Of a stretch of 64,000 nt of DNA, positions 35,715 to 46,513 are shown one piece after another; position 1 is the stretch's first letter; the number at the start of each line of letters is the position of its first letter. The DNA is from Oenanthe sinensis. Taxonomy: Eukaryota > Streptophyta > Magnoliopsida > Apiales > Apiaceae. The stretch covers positions 31,723,501 to 31,787,500 of the forward strand of contig CM053810.1 of the NCBI GenBank assembly GCA_028671895.1. The letters run 5' to 3'. Below the pieces are notes generated by a model. It saw only the letters and a list, made by a program, of their open reading frames with translations. It was not told where the DNA came from and did not search any database. The position numbers were made by a program, and so were the translations under genes.

Positions 35715-36063
35715 TATCAAGTCGTTGGATACGTGAATTTACGACAGAATATATCACGCCTGTCACAAGTTCTACTAAATATTTACAATATCAGTCGTAA
35801 ATTACCGTATGACGGAAAAACTATCGTCACAAATTTGAACTTGTGACGGAAATATTTATTATTCATCACAAAATCAAGAAGCGGGAAAATAAATTAATAA
35901 ATTATTACATATGTGAGAAAAAATTAATAAAATATTCAACTTGCGACAGTTTTTGTCGGTCAGAAAGTACTTTGTGACAAAAACCATCAATTCGGTCGCA
36001 AAGAGAGCTTATGACATAATTTTAACTAATTTTTAATCGCAATTGGCCTTTCCCCTTGTAGTG
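35715..36063. mobile_element. CACTA-type (CMC) transposon end, truncated
   Basis: Ends ...CCCCTTGTAGTG at 36063, the complement of the CACTACAAG terminus of CACTA transposons. Inside are several short motifs in both orientations (GTGACGG, GTCACAA, TTGTGAC, GTCGCAA), the subterminal repeat pattern of this superfamily. I could not find the opposite CACTACAAG end or a transposase, so this is a fragment or a diverged non-autonomous copy. Confidence 0.55.
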
Positions 36064-36328
36064 AATAAGATAGAACATGGGTCTCAAAAGTGGAACCATG
36101 TAAAAGATGATAGAGATGATAGGATTGTAGCAAGTGTGGATGTTGAGAGGCTAGTTTTAGAAGTTTATATACAAGAGAGATGAATGCATATTGAATTGTA
36201 TTAATTAGATTGTGAAATGATATTATTAATTACATGCTAGGTATGATGGTAGTAGTGGAGGTGTATGTGAAAGGACAGTGGAGCTTATGAAGACTTTTTA
36301 TGGCCTAACTAGAAGATGGTGAGACCAG

Positions 36329-36591
36329 TACTGTCATAGTTGAACTAATCAATTCTTTTAGAATATTAGTGATATTTTCTATCTTTCAAAACTTACTAAT
36401 AATAGTAAAATTTTATAATAAAAAATTCAATTACATCCATTACTTTTCTCCACTATATTCATTTTATACATTAAATATTGATTGGTCCCATCACTTCACT
36501 CATTATCCACATTTTTCACCATTATCATATATATTTTCTTAACTTCCATGTTCAACCCAATTGTAAGTAATTAGGTGGAACTGAGAGAGTA
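36329..36591. mobile_element. Stowaway-like MITE (263 bp)
   Basis: Left end TACTGTCATAGTTGAACT and right end, read on the opposite strand, TACTCTCTCAGTTCCACC match at most positions, each bounded by TA, the expected Stowaway target. The interior aligns with the second MITE at 38143-38438 (shared blocks near tttcaaaa, attaaatat and atccac). No ORF. Confidence 0.7.
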
Positions 36592-38142
36592 TTAAATATC
36601 ATTCATTGATCTAATGAGACATTTGGAGTTGAGTCATATAATTTCATGCCGGTTCTACAACTAAAATTTAAAATATAATTAAACGGAAGAGAGAAAATAT
36701 GTTTTAAAAATAAACAACTGATACTAAAATAATTAAACTTGTTTAATTATAACCGATATAACAACATGGAGCTACATATGTTCATGGACGTAACAGGAAG
36801 TTGATTTGCAGAGAGAAAAAGTTAAATTATTGGATCAGATTGTTGATTTTGTTGATCTTCTTTGAGCGGTATGTAAATTTTAATAATTAGATTTAAACTT
36901 AAAATTTTTATAAGTATTTTTATAATAATAAAATGTAAAATATAAATATGTTGATAATGAGTATGGAACAATTGACATTTAGTAGTATTTGGATAAGATC
37001 ACTCATACTCTTATTATATATAGGATATAATTTTATATAAAAATTTAATAGATTTTATGGTATATTAGATATAATATGTATATTTTAATAATATGATAAT
37101 ATAATTATTCATTTGAATAAGTTTTTTTATGTTATTAGATTTTCAGTAATATAGTATTAATTGTAAATTATAAATAATTATATAATATATATATAATTCA
37201 AACATTGCATCAATAAATAATAGATATTACTATATTGCTAATGAGATTTAAACTTTAAGCTAATATTAAAAAATAAAACGATACATAATACTTACCGTCA
37301 TAATAATTTTTACATCCACTTTTTTGTACTAACATATGACATGTTCTTTTATTGAACCAAACATATTACTCTATATTAATATTTAAGGTATGTTATGACA
37401 ATTCAACTTGTGTAATTACATTGTTTTAGAAATATAAATGACTTTTAATTATAAAAAAAGGTAATAGTAGTCCTTAGTTATTAAAAATTATTTGAATATA
37501 ATTTTCTCATATATAAATTGATTAAATTCAAAAAATGTATTAATATTAATTTATATCATTTTAATTTTATTTATTTTATTTATCAAATAGCATGATTCAA
37601 AGAATGTGATAACGTATTTTTGATATAGTATTATATATAATATAGTAACAAAATAGAATGTGTATGTAAAACCCTAATATTATATCTACTCTAATTTAAT
37701 AATAATACATAATAATGTTTAGTATATGATATGTTTCTATATAAATCTAATATGAAAAATATTTTAATATTTTAAATCAATTATAAAAAGGTTTCCTAAA
37801 TGGAATAGAATTCTCCGATAAATATTCGTAACTGTCTTTTCCGTTTAGATTACGGGCTGCTCCAGTTGGATCTTGGATGTTGGACAACCTTAAAATTAAA
37901 GGTAATTTTGTAAGTTTCGCGTGGGCTGTAAAATCGTCTAATTCTGACTTGTGAAACTCAAAATATGACTCAAACAATGTTTGTCGTCTAAGTAACATAA
38001 TAATTACGAATTTTATTTTTAATTTAACTACAAAATTGCTCTTTAAGTTCACATTTATATATTACTAAGATATAATATAGTTTGAGTTATAATCTAAAGT
38101 GAGGTAAGAAAAATTATAGTTGTTAGGAATCTTAATAATAAT
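36592..38142. other. AT-rich intergenic sequence with part of a dispersed repeat
   Basis: No gene is supported. A segment at about 36945-37035 recurs at 38468-38552 (shared core tagtatttggataagatc...ctcatactcttatt). The minus-strand open frame at 37777-38052 has no recognisable domain. Confidence 0.5.
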
Positions 38143-38438
38143 TACTCGATGTGTCTTTTTCAATTCTTTACACTTTCTTTTTTTGGATGTTCTACCCAAT
38201 TCTTTACATTTCAAAATTTTCTAAATATAGTAAACTTATATATTATAAAATTTACTTCCACACACTACTTTCCTCCACATTTTCAAATCTATCGATTAAA
38301 TATCAATTGACACCACCACTTTACCCACTTTTCTTTTTCTTTCATCCACTTTTCCTTCTCTTTCATACTACTTTATATAATTTTTTTAACCTCGGTGCCG
38401 AACCCAAATATAAACAAATGGGTGGGACGAGGGGAGTA
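38143..38438. mobile_element. Stowaway-like MITE (296 bp)
   Basis: Left end tactcgatgtgtctttttc and complemented right end tactcccctcgtcccac form degenerate inverted repeats related to the CTCCCTCCGTCCC terminus of Stowaway elements, with TA at both edges. It is internally related to 36329-36591. Confidence 0.7.
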
Positions 38439-39083
38439 TAACTTATAAATAATTAGTATATAATATCATGTTGTTAATAAGAATCGATTGTTTGAGATTT
38501 GGTAGTATTTGGATAAGATCCCTCATACTCTTATTATATATAAGATATAATAATTTACTTGCATTCAACTCAATTTTATCACCGTTCAAACTCTTTTATT
38601 TATTTAAAATTATTACTTATCATTAAATTTTATAAATATTAATATATAAACATCATTTTATAGAAAAATATAAAAAAATTAATAATAAATTATCATATTA
38701 AATAAAATAATTAAATTATATAAAATAACTAATATAAAATTTATTAATAGTATCGGTACTTTGCGAGTTATAAGCTACTATATATAAAACATACTCATAC
38801 CTTACGCAGGATAAAAAGCTAGTATTATAAAACTTCCCAAATTTGTTTCCTAGAATTTTGAAAACATAAATTTAATATTTAAAAATAGTGTTTTCGTTTT
38901 TTCTTACTTTCCCTGTTGGAAAGAGTCAACTTTCGAACAAAAATGTCTTCTTCATATTTTCGAAGATTGTTTTTCGAGAAAGAGGTAAAGTAAAGAACTC
39001 CTTAATAATTTTAATTTCCTACAACGAAAAGGAAGAAATTTGATATTTAAAAAATATCACGGGGTCGTAACGCTGGCCCAACT
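38439..39083. other. AT-rich sequence upstream of SEP2, with a possible Helitron 3' end
   Basis: The bases at 38799-38822 read (a)ccttacgcagg-ataaaaag-CTAG followed by T. A short stem just before a terminal CTAG and insertion before T is the pattern of Helitron 3' ends. The stem is weak (CCT/AGG). A TC after A at 38519 could be the 5' end, but the similarity with the copy at 36945 extends past that point, which argues against it. Confidence 0.3.
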
Positions 39084-39121
39084 GGTTGCTTGCGTTACGT
39101 ACGGTTGCTTGCGTTGCGTAC
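39084..39121 (+). promoter_or_regulatory. 19-bp tandem duplication upstream of SEP2
   Basis: GGTTGCTTGCGTTACGTAC (39084-39102) is followed directly by GGTTGCTTGCGTTGCGTAC (39103-39121), one mismatch. The first unit has a palindromic TACGTA, an ACGT core of the type bound by plant bZIP factors. It lies about 210-245 bases before the start codon. The duplication is seen directly; a regulatory role is inference. Confidence 0.5.
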
Positions 39122-39327
39122 ATTCACAAGTGAAAAGAACTTAAACGAAGAATATAAGCTCCGCGTCATCAGATAGTTACTAGAGACGTGGACTCATAAA
39201 TCTCCAACAAACACTCTTTTATTCGCAACCAAACAAAGAAACATGATCAAAGATTCCTCAAACAGTTAAACTCCTCGTACCATTTCTTCTCTTTTAGTCT
39301 GCTCAATTTTTTAAATATTTTTTCACT
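39122..39327 (+). promoter_or_regulatory. Core promoter and 5' UTR region of SEP2
   Basis: Contains GACGTGG (39185-39191), an ABRE/G-box-like core, and a TATA-like atataag at 39152-39158. A pyrimidine-rich leader (39288-39325) precedes the ATG. The transcription start cannot be fixed from sequence. Confidence 0.4.
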
Positions 39328-41662
39328 ATGGCATTAGCAGTTGGACCAGTGTTTTGTCAGCTTAACTCATCTCAGAAGGCTGAAGCTCAACCTCGTCAGC
39401 AAGCTGAGTGGTCGCAGATTAGTGTGCCGGGTCAGAACTTGGATGCGGGGAAGATTGTGTTGCAGCCACGGTTGTGTACGCTTCGATCTTATGGTTCTGA
39501 TCGTGCCGGGATGATCAAGAGTAACAAGAGCAATATTGGTGCAGATGGTTTTGAGGATGGTGAGGTTTCGAGGTTTTTCGGGACATTATCGGAGTATATT
39601 GAGAGCTCGAAAAAGAGTCGGGACTTTGAGATCATCTCTGGTCGTCTTGCCATGGTAAGATTTTTATTTTTTTTATGTAACGTTTTTTTTTTCAGAGTAC
39701 AAATTATGTTGCCACCGAATAAAAATTAATATTGCAAAATATTGTTAACGTTTGTAGTTCTAATGTAACTTTTGGGTATTTAGTGGTATTCATTGTATAA
39801 TGAATTTTAGATTCGTCGTTTGTAATTTTATATAATTTGGAGTAGAATTAATTTGTCAATATTTAGTAGTAAGAAAGGGATACGAAAAATTTTGAACAGA
39901 AGAAAAGATTCGAAAAGGAGAATGTAAGAGGAAAGAATGAAGAAAACCTGGGAAGAAAAAGTTTCGATATTCAGTTTTGTGACAGACATGAGTGAAAAGT
40001 AGGAATGAATGGTGAAATTGAATTGTTCATGAATGATATGGAGGGGGACGTAACAAAAATTCATAATTTTGGTAACAACATATAAATTTCAACGAGTTCT
40101 GATTTCTCACCCAAATTTATTCATTGATCAAACGAAGTCTATATGCCGATGATGTTAAAGCATCTCCGCAAAATGTTGCTAACAAAATTGTCAAACTATG
40201 GCAAATCATCAAATATATCATTTTCTAATTTTTTCTCATATCCATGTTATTTTTGACAACATTTATTAAAAATTTACTTCAATAGTTAAGTAACTTTAAA
40301 GGCTGCCCAAGTGGTCCTTGTATATTAGTTTTATATTTAGTTCAATATAAAAGTGGATATAGTAATATATACTTTAGGACCATGTTTATTTCATGGGATT
40401 ATAATTCCGGGATTAGTATCCATTCATTATAATCTTTCACTATTATCCATAAACATTATAATCCTTTAAATTATCAAATACTATATTTATTCCGAAGGAT
40501 TAAGTTAATGATTTAATTATAATCCTTTAAATTATAATTATATGTTTGTTTTGAGGGATTAACATATGGATTGGACTATTATCCTTTAAATTTTCTAATC
40601 ATTTGTTTGTTTGACATTGAATTATAATGAAGGGATTATAATCCTTTAAAAAATAACTTGTTAGAAAGAATTAAATAATACATCCTCCAACCAAATATTA
40701 GATATGATTATAATCCTATTCCTTATTCGATCAAAACAAACAAGAGATTAATATTTCAAATTATTATAATTCTTGATCTAATCCCAAATAATTTTTTACA
40801 AAACAAACATAGGATTTATTATAATCCTTGATCTAATCCCAAATAATTTTTTACAAAACAAATATAGGATTAAAAAATTTAAAAGATTATAGTTATATCC
40901 CCTATTTAATCCTATGAAACAAACATGACCTAAATGTTTTGGATGACTTTTTGCTAGTTTAGGAAGTTGTCGAGGGTTTGCCAATTTTTGACAATCTTGG
41001 TAGGCAACCTTTTGACAACATCCCAACTTCAATAGGTAGGCAACCAATGATATCATGCACGTAAACTTGGTAACCCCTATTGGAGATGCTCTTAGGAGTT
41101 TAGTACCTACATTAAGGGTTCGATTTTGTAACATTATATTAATTTCGTGACTAATTTTTATGTTTGTTAAGAGTCGATTACATAATTTGAATACTTAAGC
41201 ACACATGCCTCAAATATGGATAAAATTCTCGATCATCTTTTAGCAAAATGAACAAAGATATCCACAAGACTACGTACGCGTACAATGCTAATAATAGTGG
41301 GGCTAATTAAGCTTGTATGCAAACTTCTATAGCACATAACAAACGTATATTCACCTATCTGTGAGAAGAATAATCACGTTGTTTTGGCTCAGATTGTATT
41401 TGCAGGAACAATTATAATGGAATCAATGACAGGAAACTCGACATTCAGAAAGATGGAAGTACAAGGAATAGCAGAAGCAGCAGGACTGTGTCTGGCAGCT
41501 ATAACTTGTGCTGCAACTTTTGCTTATTTCTCCAGCGCCCGTAACAGAGTAGGCCGAATATTCACTCTCGGTTGTAACACTTTCATTGACTCTCTAATTG
41601 ATCAAATCATAGATGGTTTATTTTATGAGAGCGAACTCAGCGATTGGTCAGATGAAATTTGA
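39328..41662 (+). CDS. SEP2: STRESS ENHANCED PROTEIN 2 homologue (two-helix LHC-like thylakoid protein), two exons
   Basis: Exon 1 is 39328-39654 and exon 2 is 41393-41662; together 198 residues, close to the roughly 200 of Arabidopsis SEP2. The intron starts GTAAGA at 39655 and ends with TTTTGGCTCAG at 41392, phase 0, between Met and Ile of the SGRLAM|IVF motif. The N-terminus is Ser/Gln-rich, consistent with a chloroplast transit peptide. Conserved SEP2 blocks are KIVLQPRLCTLRSYG, YIESSKKSRDFE, the chlorophyll-binding-type helix 1 (ISGRLAMIVFAGTII), helix 2 (EAAGLCLAAITCAATFAYF) and the tail NRVGRIFTL...DSLIDQIIDGLFYESELSDWSDEI. SEP proteins are light-stress-induced members of the ELIP/LHC superfamily in thylakoid membranes, proposed to bind free pigment or protect photosystems. 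It is the only intact host gene in the window; reading frame and splice sites are undamaged. Confidence 0.93.
40158..41091. mobile_element. Harbinger/Tourist-like MITE in the SEP2 intron (outer copy)
   Basis: Left end AAGCATCTCC and right end GGAGATGCTC are inverted repeats, and TTA flanks both sides (40155-40157 and 41092-41094), the 3-base target of PIF/Harbinger elements. Without the inner insertion it is about 380 bp. No transposase. Confidence 0.72.
40377..40930. mobile_element. Second MITE, inserted within the outer MITE
   Basis: Left GGACCATGTTTATTTCATGGGATTA and right end, complemented, GGTCATGTTTGTTTCATAGGATTA form long inverted repeats. Flanks are TTA on the left and TAA on the right, so a Harbinger-type target is likely but mutated. 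The interior holds a direct duplication of about 50 bases (40763-40813 and 40818-40868) and repeated ATTATAATCCTTTAAA motifs. Confidence 0.72.
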
Positions 41663-41833
41663 AAACTTTTTAGGGAGCATGGTGGACTTCGCAAATCATC
41701 GCTTACAATGGGTTAGTTTTGTGGTACAGCTATTTACTAGAGGTTTTGTTCCATGGGAAACCTTAAATGAATTATTAAATGAAGAAAATATATGTCTTGC
41801 ATTAGAATCTGCAATATATTATAAACATAATAT

Positions 41834-41839
41834 AATAAA
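41834..41839 (+). terminator. Possible polyadenylation signal of SEP2
   Basis: AATAAA lies about 170 bases after the SEP2 stop codon in an AT-rich 3' region, a usual distance for plant genes. Confidence 0.4.
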
Positions 41840-41939
41840 GGACATATATCTTCTGCATTTAATACTTCATTTAAGGTTTTCATATAACTTTTGCCACTTA
41901 CTAGATATGATATGATATATACAAATATATTCCATAATT

Positions 41940-43319
41940 TGGAAAGTGATTACCAGGGGTTTAAGTAAGCCATAATTGTGTGTGTCTATATATACACACA
42001 CACACGTTGTACCAGTGTTAGCATTTGTATAAAAATATTGTGTACCTATTTAGATAATATATGATAGTCAAAGTAGAGGTTTATGTATGATAGGCGTGGT
42101 TATAAAAGCCGGGGATCAGAATTTATAAGATATTATTTTAGATTAATCGGGTAATTGACCATTAATCGGAATAATAATAGGATTTATTATATTATTATAT
42201 AAAATTTATTATATTTATTTAATTTATTATAAAATATATTATTTAAAAATATTTCATAAATATAAATCAGATTTTATAATTTATATCGGTCAAATATTTT
42301 ATAAGGATTTACCGGGAATTTATCACGGATTTTTCAAAAATCGAGGAGTTTTTAAAACATTCACCATAGGTCAGATTAGGATGGAGTCAGAAAATTTTAA
42401 AAGTAGGGATTGAAATAAATATATATGAGTCTATATATTATTATAATATTTTTATCTTGATAGGGATTAAATTTTTTATATAAAAAATTTATATATAATT
42501 TTTTCCATTATAATGGAAGTTTTAAATCTCATTAACACTGTATAGCTCTGCCACTACATTCGTGTCACCTCTCCTTTTGTAGGGCTGGTTTAGCTTATCT
42601 TTATAAAAAAAATACTTTATTGTCATATAAGTAAATTATTATTTATAAGTTATTTAGCGATTTGGATAATTTCACTTAAAAGTAAATGAAATGTTTGGTA
42701 ATTTTAACTTACATGTTAGGTTAGAAATTTTATTTTTAAATAAAAATTTTAAGAAATGAATTTTATAATATAAAAATATAAAATTTAAAAACATAGATAT
42801 TATTGAAGTACAAATTAATAAAAGCAAATAAGACAACTTAGCAAAAAAAAAAAACTGTTTACAAATTTAGAGGGAGTCGCGGCTGCTATCTAGGTTTTGG
42901 TGAAAAATAGAAATGAGAATTGGGTTGGATTAAAAAAAAGTACATGAATAACCGGCATGTTTGGCCTGCCTTAAAATAAGTCCTTTTGGACTTATTTTCG
43001 GGTAAAAATTTCATATTTTGATAAATGTTTTTTATACAAGTATTTAATGTATATTTGAGATTCTATAAGTTACAAAAAAAAATTAACTTTTTTCAGAAAA
43101 AAGTTAGGAATCTCTAACTTTGTCTTAAAATAAGTTGACTTATTCTAGAAAAAAGTTTCCCCAAACACCCCCAACTACTTATAACTTATGTTGGATAAGT
43201 TGCATATAAGGCCTGCTTCCCCGAATTGCCAAACAGGCTGGGATAAGCTCGTATGTGCTTATTCAACTTTTAAGTAGACTTAAATTTAAGCCCAACACCC
43301 GCGTAATTTGTAATATTTT
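41940..43319. other. Intergenic region between SEP2 and the Ale remnant
   Basis: AT-rich with a short TG/CA run at 41976-42006. At 42954-43238 a segment starts GGCATGTTTGGC and ends GCCAAACAGGC, imperfect inverted repeats around foldback sequence (aataagtcc...ggacttatt). This could be a hAT-like MITE, but no 8-base target duplication is evident. No gene seen. Confidence 0.4.
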
Positions 43320-43641
43320 TAAAATTGATTAGCATACAAAACTTCTGTCACTTTATACTTCATTGATTTTGTTATTCTATTACCCAAACTCATCAGACTT
43401 CCAAATGTGTGCTCTACTTCTCTGGCAAGCCTTGTCAAAGTAGAAGAATTCCTGCAGCTAATAATCTTACTACAATAATTTAAAACCAACGTTTCCAATG
43501 ATAACACGGCCGAAAGGAAGACATGGTTAAAACAAATGAATCCATAAAAATAAATTTCACTTTATTCAATTTAGTCTTATGAGACGTCTATGAAAGAAGT
43601 ATTTGTCGTGCTCATTAATTTGTCATGTATATACAAAATTG

Positions 43642-46513
43642 TTAGTATGATGTTATGGCTACTGTTATGAGATTACATGCTAAAATCATGGCTAAAATTA
43701 TATTGGCCATATCACAAACATTTATACAAATATACACAGATGTAACTAAAAGATATTTACAGATTTTAATACACCCCGTAGTCAAAATGGGAGGTTGGCA
43801 TACGTTGAGGCTATCTCGAAAATCATCAAAGAGTCGTGGAGGAAGCTCTTTAATAAAGATGTCGGCAATTTGATAGCGTGAAGGAACATACAGGACTTGA
43901 ACTTGTTCACGAACAAATTTCTTACGTACGAAATGAATATCCATTTCAATATGTTTAATACGTTGATATTGAATAGGATTTCCTCACAAATACTTTGCAC
44001 TAGAATTGTCATAATATACTAATGTGGCTATTGTAATAGGACAATGTAGCTCCAACAATAGATTCTGAATCCAACAAGATTCAGACACGACGTTAGCCAC
44101 TCCACAGTATTCGGCTTCAACACTTGATCGAGATAACGCAGGTTGTTGTTTTACTGAATAAGAAATTAAATTATCATCAAGATACACACAATAGCCCAAA
44201 ATTGAGTGGCTAGTGTCTAGACACCCACCCAAGTCTGCGGCAGTGTAGGATATGACCTTGTTCATTGTAGACGAATATAGATGGAGACTAAACTCTGGAG
44301 TATCTTTAATGTAGTGAATAATGCTTTTTAAAGCAACCATGTGTTGTGTCCTTAGGTTATTCATGAACAAAAAAACTTGTTGGACGGCATATGAGATATA
44401 TGGTCTCGTGATGGTCAAGTATTACAAATCTCCAACAAGAAGTTGATATTCAGTCAGGTCATGATATAGATTGCCTGATGACATGTGTAATTTTGCTTTT
44501 TTTGTCAATTGAAGTAGTACAAGCTTTACAAGAAGACATATCAGCCCGTTTGTGCCTGAAAATTCATAAACTTTGAACAACATTAGCATTAGTCGGAAGG
44601 AAACTAAGACCCATGTCCTACTTTCAATAAGAGCATTATATTTGTATTGCATAGACTTTTTCCAATTGGGATCTTTTAATGCCCGAAGGGGATTGGTATA
44701 CAAAGGAGAAATAAAAATTTTAATAAAAATATTAAGATCAAAAAGTTTTTTAGGATTAAAAATTTCATGTTGATCTTTAGTAATCATTTGAGGTGAGAAT
44801 TCATGGTCGTGAGGCAAACTAAGAGAAATGGGATGCGGTGTTGTAGCTCGAGTAGCATAGGGGTTTTAATTAACCACTAAGGGAATGAATTGTACGTGGT
44901 GTTATTAGGCTAGCCGAAAATCTGATCTTCAGGGGAGTTATCGGGTTGATTCAGTGTAGTATAGTCTAATCAGCATGCAGAGAGACAGCAGGGATTGGAG
45001 ATTGGGATGATGGTGTTTACTGAGTCTGGGTTGTTCTTTGTGTTGATATGTGAGCAAGTTAGTTGAATACTTGAGGCTTGCTTGAAAAAATTCATAAGCA
45101 TGCGTAGGGTTATGTAACAGTGAAAAAGTAATATTTTGTTCATCAAACATAACATGCTTAGAAACAATGATCTTACGTTTCGAGAAATCATAACACATGT
45201 ATTCCCTATGACTAGATGGATATACCAAAAATACACATGGTATTGAGCAAGCTTGCAATTTATTTCTCGAGGTAGAAGGAGTTAATGAGTAACATAAACA
45301 ACCAAAAACATTAAGATTGGAATACGATGGATCTTTGTTATATAGAATTTTTGTAGGAGTTTGATAAGAAATCTTTATATTTAGGAAAATATTTAGAAGA
45401 TAAGTAGTCATTTGTAATACACTGTCAGGAGAGGGGGAAGGGTAATAATGTTTTTAATAGTAAGAGTTTTTCGTTTGGCTTTTCCATTTTGTGAAGAGGT
45501 ATAAGGACATGAAAAAAGAAAATGCATTCCATTTGATTCACAAAAAATTATGAAATGGCGGCCTATTATTATATACCTGCTCATTATCACATTGAAAATA
45601 TTTGATTTCTCTCTCAAATTTTGTCTTAATGTAAGCACAAAATGATAAGAATATGGAATGCGCCTCATACTTATTTGCCACAGGAAAATTCCACAAATAT
45701 TTCATAAAATCAACAAGAAATAATGCATAATAATGATGCCCACTAGAACAAAGAATATGTGATATCCAAAGATCATCATGTACTATATCAAATGGCAAAA
45801 TAGTAAAAGAATGTGAATCATAGAAAGACAATTTAGTTTGTTTACCTAGAACACAAGAATGATAGAAAAAAATATTCAAAAATTTATTATAATCAATAAA
45901 ATTATTATTTTTTTGTAAAGGGAGTAAAAAGTCCCAGGATGTCCTAAACGACTATACCATAATTCGGGAAATAAAGCTGCCAAAGTAAAAGGCGTGGAGG
46001 TTCCAGTGCAAGGTTTCGTGATAATTGGGTTGACGTCACCTGAGTTGTTACATCTCATTAAATGCATTCCCGTCTAAAAATCTTTCACAGAAAATCCGAA
46101 AGGATCAAACTCAAAAGAATCAGAATTATCAAGAGTAAATTTTAGCACAAAAATAAGATTTTTAATGAGTTTAGGGGCATGTAGAATATTATTCAAATTT
46201 AAAGGGTGATGAGGTTTGAATAATTATGCATTTCCATAAACAACAATTGAAATAGTATGGCCACTGCTAACGGTAATCATGATTTTTGCTCATATTGAAA
46301 TAAGACGTGAGATTACCTCCATTCACAGTCATATGGTATGTTGCATTAGTATCGAAATGTACCAAAGATCGTTAGGTTGGTTAATAGAAAAAGTGTACAT
46401 CACCACTGGAATATTAGTTAAAGTAACTAAAGATTGATGGTTTTGATTGACTACTGTTGTAATATGAGTTTTGTTGGACCAAATCAAGTCTACTATTATG
46501 TACTTACTTGTCA
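43642..46513 (-). pseudogene. pol: Ale-type Copia pol remnant (minus strand), truncated by element C
   Basis: Read from high to low coordinates. A protease trace follows frameshift at about 46340-46370 (a degenerate DTNATYHMT-like active site). A GAG-pre-integrase piece with a WYSRLGHP motif follows at 45876-46067. Integrase fragments are at 45408-45879. The integrase C-terminal part (NVFGCLCY) is at 44938-45411, and the RT N-terminus (LKDPNWKKSMQ) at 44422-44817. RT then jumps directly into RNase H (TRPYISYAVQQV), so the RT palm with its YVDD motif is deleted. RNase H spans 43782-44418 and ends with the SLNVCQPP tail typical of Ale elements. Multiple frameshifts and stops. The gag side would lie beyond 46513, where element C is inserted. 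Confidence 0.75.
43773..43779 (-). promoter_or_regulatory. Start of the 3' LTR of the Ale remnant
   Basis: On the minus strand the pol tail is followed by gactacgggg and then TGTATTAAAATCTG, a mutated polypurine tract followed by the LTR start (first base at 43773, running to lower coordinates). The other LTR end could not be located. Confidence 0.45.

Larger units (their letters stand above)
39655..41392 (+). other. SEP2 intron (1738 bp), enlarged by nested MITEs
   Basis: Bounded by GTAAGA and CAG. More than half of it is a MITE (40158-41091) that itself contains another MITE (40377-40930). The rest is ordinary AT-rich intron. Confidence 0.9.

Noticed and set aside
37777..38052. 91-codon minus-strand ORF upstream of SEP2
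   Set aside because: No domain and AT-rich context; it lies between repeats and has no promoter or splice support.
41613..41915. 100-codon ORF overlapping the end of SEP2
   Set aside because: It is an out-of-frame shadow of exon 2 and the 3' untranslated region; the SEP2 frame explains the conservation.
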